From: Hydrogenophaga sp. NFH-34
GTDB lineage: Bacteria > Pseudomonadota > Gammaproteobacteria > Burkholderiales > Burkholderiaceae_C
DNA length: 64,000 bases
NCBI RefSeq assembly: GCF_021401345.1
Contig: NZ_JACBGE010000003.1
Coordinates: 62,001-126,000, forward strand
Direction of reading: 5' to 3'
The position numbers were made by a program, and so were the translations under genes. This document shows positions 61,419 to 64,000 of the stretch, piece by piece. Below the pieces are notes generated by a model. That model worked only from the letters and a program-made list of their open reading frames with translations. It did not search any database and was not told where the DNA came from. Every line of letters starts with the position of its first letter. Positions within the stretch are counted from its first letter, which is position 1.

Positions 61419-63065
61419 TTACACGTCGATCGCGGTGGCCGATCCGGCGCGCTTGCGCAGCTCGAACTTCTGGATCTTGCCGGTGCTGGTCTTGGGCAGT
61501 TCGCCGAACACCACGTAACGCGGCACCTTGAAACCGGCCAGGTGCTGCTTGCAGTGGGCCACGATACCTTCCGGCGTGGTCTGGGCGCCAAACTTCAGCT
61601 CCACGAAGGCGCACGGCGTTTCGCCCCACTTGGCATCGGGCTTGGCCACCACGGCAGCGGCCAGCACGTCGGGGTGGCGGTAGAGCACGTCCTCGACCTC
61701 GATGCTGGAAATGTTCTCGCCGCCCGAGATGATGATGTCCTTGCTGCGGTCCTTGATCTTGAGGTAGCCGTCGGGGTACTGCACGGCCAGGTCACCGCTG
61801 TGGAACCAGCCGCCGGCAAAGGCCTCCTGCGTCGCCTTGGGGTTTTTCAGGTACCCCTTCATGGCGATGTTGCCCTTGAACATGATCTCGCCCATGGTCT
61901 CGCCGTCTTCGGGCACGGGCTGCATGGTTTCGGGATCGAGCACGCGCGCGCCACGCTGCAGGTGATAGCGCACGCCCTGGCGCGCATTGAGCCGGGCGCG
62001 CTCGCCGATGTCCAGCTCGTTCCAGGATTCGTGCTTGGCGCACACGGTGGCCGGACCGTAGACCTCGGTCAGGCCATAGACGTGCGTGAGGTCGAACCCC
62101 ATCTGTTCCATGCCCTCGATCATCGAGGCCGGCGGCGCGGCGCCGGCCACCATGGCCTTGATGCCGGCAGGCAGGCCCGCCTTCATGGTCGCCGGGGCGT
62201 TGACCAGCAAGCCCTGCACGATGGGGGCCCCGCAGTAGTGGGTCACCCCGTGCTCGCGCATCAGGTCGAAGATCGCCTGCGCTTCGACACGGCGCAGGCA
62301 CACGTTCACCCCGGCGCGGGCCGCAACGGTCCAGGGAAAGCACCAGCCGTTGCAGTGGAACATGGGCAGCGTCCACAGGTAGACCGCGTGCTTGGGCATG
62401 TCCCATTCGAGGATGTTGCTGATGGCGTTCACCGCCGCGCCGCGGTGGTGGTAGACCACGCCCTTGGGGTTGCCGGTGGTGCCGCTGGTGTAGTTGAGGG
62501 CGATGGCATCCCACTCGTCGGCCGGCCAGGCCCAGTCGAAGGCCGGATCGCCGCCGGCCAGGAAGGCTTCGTAGGTGGTACTGCCCACGGGCTGGGTATC
62601 ACCGGTGAACAACGCATCTTTCACGTCGATCACCAGCAGCGGCGTGGCCGACTGGCGCAGCGGCAGCGCCTTGGCCAGGGTGCCGGCGAATTCCGGATCG
62701 ACGATCACTGCCTTGGCCTCGCCGTGGTCGAGCATGAAAGCAATCGCCTCCGGGTCCAGCCGGGTGTTCAGGGTATTGAGCACGGCCCCGGCCATGGGCA
62801 CGCCGAAATGGGCCTCCACCATGGGCGGTGTGTTGGGCAGCATCACCGCCACCGTGTCGTTCTTGCCGATGCCGGCCTTGCGCAGGGCACTGGCCAACTG
62901 GCGAGTACGGGCATAGGTCTGCGCCCAGGTCTGGCGCAGCGCGCCGTGCACGATGGCCAGCCGGTCGGGGTAGACCTCGGCGGAACGCTCGATGAAAGCC
63001 AGTGGGGTCAGCGGGGCGAAATTGGCCTCGTTGCGGGGAAGGTCCTGGTCGTAAATGCTCGTCAT
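61419..63065 (-). CDS. Acyl-CoA synthetase (AMP-binding)
   Basis: A 548-residue acyl-CoA ligase. ATP loop LNYTSGTTGNPKGVVYHHRG, YGLTEVYGPATVCAKHE, GDLAVQYPDGYLKIKDRSKD and the catalytic-Lys region LPKTSTGKIQKFELRKRAG. The sequence is close to the DmdB/short-to-medium-chain ligase group (acyl substrates including methylmercaptopropionate); the exact substrate is unknown. It is divergent from dnaG with 53 bp between starts. Confidence 0.9.
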   Translation of the reverse strand: MTSIYDQDLPRNEANFAPLTPLAFIERSAEVYPDRLAIVHGALRQTWAQTYARTRQLASALRKAGIGKNDTVAVMLPNTPPMVEAHFGVPMAGAVLNTLNTRLDPEAIAFMLDHGEAKAVIVDPEFAGTLAKALPLRQSATPLLVIDVKDALFTGDTQPVGSTTYEAFLAGGDPAFDWAWPADEWDAIALNYTSGTTGNPKGVVYHHRGAAVNAISNILEWDMPKHAVYLWTLPMFHCNGWCFPWTVAARAGVNVCLRRVEAQAIFDLMREHGVTHYCGAPIVQGLLVNAPATMKAGLPAGIKAMVAGAAPPASMIEGMEQMGFDLTHVYGLTEVYGPATVCAKHESWNELDIGERARLNARQGVRYHLQRGARVLDPETMQPVPEDGETMGEIMFKGNIAMKGYLKNPKATQEAFAGGWFHSGDLAVQYPDGYLKIKDRSKDIIISGGENISSIEVEDVLYRHPDVLAAAVVAKPDAKWGETPCAFVELKFGAQTTPEGIVAHCKQHLAGFKVPRYVVFGELPKTSTGKIQKFELRKRAGSATAIDV

Positions 63066-63118
63066 GGGGGCTCCGTTGCGGTGCCGGCCTGCGGCCAGCG
63101 CATGCGAGAGAATAGCGC

Positions 63119-64000
63119 GTGGCCATCCCCCAGTCTTTCATCCAGGAGTTGCTCGCCCGCGTCGACGTGGTCGATGTGGTGGGACGCTACGTGCAGCTCA
63201 AGAAAGGCGGCGCCAACTTCATGGGCCTGTGCCCCTTCCACGGGGAAAAGTCGCCGTCGTTCAGCGTGAGCCCCAGCAAGCAGTTCTATCACTGCTTCGG
63301 TTGCGGTGCCAACGGCAACGCCATCGGCTTTCTGATGGAACACACGGGCATGAGCTTCATCGAAGCCGTCAAGGACCTTGCCCAGCAAGTGGGTCTGCAG
63401 GTACCCGAAGACGACGTGACCCCGCAGGAGCGCGAGCGCGCCGCCCAGCAGCGCCAGAAGCAGGCCACCCTGACCGACGTGCTGGAGAAAGCCGCCAAGG
63501 CCTATCAGAAGGACCTCAAGGATGCGCCCCGCGCCGTGGACTACCTCAAGGGCCGGGGCCTGACCGGCCAGGTCGCCAAGGCCTTCGGCCTGGGTTACGC
63601 CCCGGAAGGCTGGCGCCACCTGGCCGGGGTGTTTCCGGACTACAGCGAACCGTTGCTGGTCGAGTCGGGCCTGGTGATCGAGCACGAGGACGAAAAAGGC
63701 CAGGACGGTCAGGCCAAGCGCTACGACCGCTTCCGCGACCGCATCATGTTCCCGATCCGCAACGTCAAAGGCGATTGCATCGGCTTCGGCGGCCGCGTAC
63801 TCGACAAGGGCGAACCCAAATACCTGAACTCGCCCGAAACCCCGGTGTTCAGCAAGGGGCGCGAACTGTACGGCCTGTTCGAGGCCCGCACCGCCATCCG
63901 CCAGCACGGCTATGCCCTGGTGACCGAAGGTTACATGGACGTGGTGGCCCTGGCCCAACTGGGCTTTGCCAACGCGGTGGCCACGCTGGGCACGGCCTGC
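63119..64000 (+). CDS. dnaG: DNA primase, 3' truncated
   Basis: The first 294 codons of DnaG, open to the window end; synthesises RNA primers for replication. GTG start (MAIPQSFIQELLARVDVVDV). Zinc-binding motif is CPFHGEKSPSFSV...YHCFGCGAN (CxxH...CxxC). The RNA polymerase core region follows, with VFPDYSEPLLVESGLVIE, RDRIMFPIRNVKGDCIGFGG (the EGYMDVVAL toprim motif is near the end of the window). The usual rpsU-dnaG-rpoD order would place rpoD just beyond the window. Confidence 0.95.
   Translation, partial: MAIPQSFIQELLARVDVVDVVGRYVQLKKGGANFMGLCPFHGEKSPSFSVSPSKQFYHCFGCGANGNAIGFLMEHTGMSFIEAVKDLAQQVGLQVPEDDVTPQERERAAQQRQKQATLTDVLEKAAKAYQKDLKDAPRAVDYLKGRGLTGQVAKAFGLGYAPEGWRHLAGVFPDYSEPLLVESGLVIEHEDEKGQDGQAKRYDRFRDRIMFPIRNVKGDCIGFGGRVLDKGEPKYLNSPETPVFSKGRELYGLFEARTAIRQHGYALVTEGYMDVVALAQLGFANAVATLGTAC

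Noticed and set aside
1..64000. Mobile elements, prophage or CRISPR
   Set aside because: No transposase, integrase, att-type repeats, phage structural genes or regularly spaced repeats were seen. Composition appears even by eye, apart from short AT-rich promoter gaps.
1..64000. tRNA or rRNA genes
   Set aside because: No cloverleaf pattern, CCA end or rRNA-like conserved sequence was noticed in the intergenic gaps, all of which are short.

Overview
The window reads as one continuous stretch of a high-GC betaproteobacterial chromosome, most likely Burkholderiales and probably Comamonadaceae (Hydrogenophaga/Acidovorax-like). This is an inference from gene content: a BktB-type thiolase, a phasin gene, a Bug-family periplasmic binding protein, DUF4148, DUF1631 and DUF1415 proteins, and tightly packed genes with 4-bp ATGA overlaps. 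I see no rRNA or tRNA gene, CRISPR array, insertion sequence or prophage. The first gene (TgpA-like transglutaminase) and the last (dnaG) run off the window edges.

Region 1 (1-15.5 kb) is the most unusual part. A TgpA-like transglutaminase, an MltB lytic transglycosylase and a DUF2062 membrane protein lead into two oppositely oriented operons of the predicted ATP-grasp/alpha-E/transglutaminase peptide-ligation system. The minus-strand operon encodes a circularly permuted ATP-grasp protein and a separate alpha-E protein. The plus-strand operon encodes a DUF2126 transglutaminase giant, an ATP-grasp/alpha-E fusion and a second transglutaminase. comEC lies between them. All three transglutaminase-fold proteins keep a Cys-His-Asp triad.

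Region 2 (15.5-23.2 kb) is mostly housekeeping: the YlqF/RbgA GTPase, a small ferredoxin, gshA, dusC, a FecR/OmpA pair, a flavin-oxidase-like protein, an RluA-type pseudouridine synthase and an SDR. Between ylqF and the ferredoxin gene lies about 360 bp of structured non-coding DNA. It holds two copies, 134 bp apart, of a composite element made of TTGTCC/GGACAA arms, a DnaA-box-like 9-mer and a conserved 12-mer.

Region 3 (23.2-28 kb) looks like a small sugar-acid catabolic island: a Bug binding protein, a DenD-like dehydrogenase, the 3' remnant of a tetronate/hydroxypyruvate isomerase gene and an HpcH/HpaI aldolase on one strand. Divergent from these are a 3-hydroxyisobutyrate-dehydrogenase-like enzyme and a GntR/FCD regulator.

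Region 4 (28-48.6 kb) is mixed metabolism and signalling: bktB, an Fe/2-oxoglutarate dioxygenase, a bacteriohemerythrin, an acyl-CoA ligase, a PAS-type chemotaxis receptor, a membrane-anchored TAXI protein, DUF1631, DUF1415, a small sigma-like factor, ettA, an rhlE helicase, fdhD and an EEP-family hydrolase.

Region 5 (48.6-64 kb) contains two DUF4148 genes divergent from a LysR regulator, a cupin, a Tat-type exported protein, a nitroreductase, an acyl-CoA thioesterase, a histone-deacetylase-family amidohydrolase, a phasin gene, a patatin-like lipoprotein, a ferric-iron binding protein, ppk2, a 3-hydroxyacyl-CoA-dehydrogenase-like SDR, gamma-glutamyltransferase, an acyl-CoA synthetase and dnaG. 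Two near-identical ACGT-core palindromes, upstream of the nitroreductase and of the SDR, suggest a shared regulon. A pair of mirrored TGC-rich boxes around the phasin promoter looks like a PhaR-type switch. bktB, the phasin and the acyl-CoA genes together point to polyhydroxyalkanoate and fatty-acid metabolism.
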